DNA of 63,066 nt from an uncultured Eubacteriales bacterium (GTDB taxonomy: Bacteria; Bacillota; Clostridia; Oscillospirales; Oscillospiraceae). The DNA lies in assembly GCA_900316745.1 (NCBI GenBank), contig ONEB01000014.1, forward strand, positions 416 through 63,481, given 5' to 3'. Position 1 is the first letter of the stretch. Every line of letters begins with the position of its first letter. This document shows, piece by piece, positions 63,043-63,066 of this stretch. Under the pieces are notes generated by a model. That model was not told the DNA's origin and made no database searches. It saw nothing but the letters and a program-made list of their open reading frames with translations. A program made the position numbers and the translations under genes.

Positions 63043-63066
63043 TTGCGTTAAGCTGTAAGTGTCATG

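Overview
This 63 kb window looks like a chromosomal segment of a spore-forming, high-GC Clostridia, most likely Oscillospirales/Oscillospiraceae. The basis is its Firmicutes gene order, its sporulation genes (a SipL-like LysM/DUF3794 protein, an alpha/beta SASP, DUF1540), S-layer-homology domains, YlqF and a PASTA kinase. Placement below the order is inference. Almost every gene was read from sequence alone, with no database search.

Layout. 1-1586: a stand-alone GMP-synthase ATP-pyrophosphatase gene flanked by signs of mobile DNA (arm-type repeats past its 3' end, an integrase stub and repeats upstream). 1587-4140: yebC, a SipL-like gene with a SigE-like promoter, and a 51-residue membrane protein. 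4275-18404: a long leftward housekeeping run in the order cdaA, cdaR (frameshifted), rseC-like, yicC, remA, gmk, rpoZ, priA, def, fmt, rsmB, rlmN, stp, prkC, rsgA, resembling the yloC-to-cpgA region of Bacillus subtilis. 18692-28762: an accessory stretch with a cytidylate-kinase-like gene, an eight-gene redox/detoxification cassette transcribed from one promoter embedded in a double palindrome and containing its own TetR gene, rfbAB, and a decayed hybrid glycosyltransferase.

28763-43074: SASP, AlaX-type editing protein, an ECF S-component, serC-serA, mtaB/nifS, an AI-2E permease, a PBP5-type carboxypeptidase, pgi, a small P-loop protein, a surface-anchored 5'-nucleotidase and an S4 protein. 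43136-52526: HU, mazG, a SpoVB-like flippase and the protein quality-control block tig-clpP-clpX-lon-engB. 52614-58194: a phosphoesterase, DUF1540 and the block rplS / lepB-ylqF-rnhB-yraN-thrC. 58212-63066: a beta-propeller lipoprotein, tRNA-Gln(CUG), ackA and tmcAL.

The most interesting system is the 19.5-25.3 kb cassette. It combines a flavin-reductase-like protein, an exported flavodoxin lipoprotein, a TetR regulator, a quinol-monooxygenase-like protein, a CMD-cupin fusion, an aldo-keto reductase, a DUF362 protein and a cytoplasmic flavodoxin. The gene content suggests inducible reduction of an electrophilic or aromatic small molecule; the substrate is unknown. Other points worth checking are the GMP synthase lacking its amidotransferase domain, the cdaR frameshift, a duplicated intergenic element near 18.55 and 28.6 kb, and two putative sporulation-sigma promoters.
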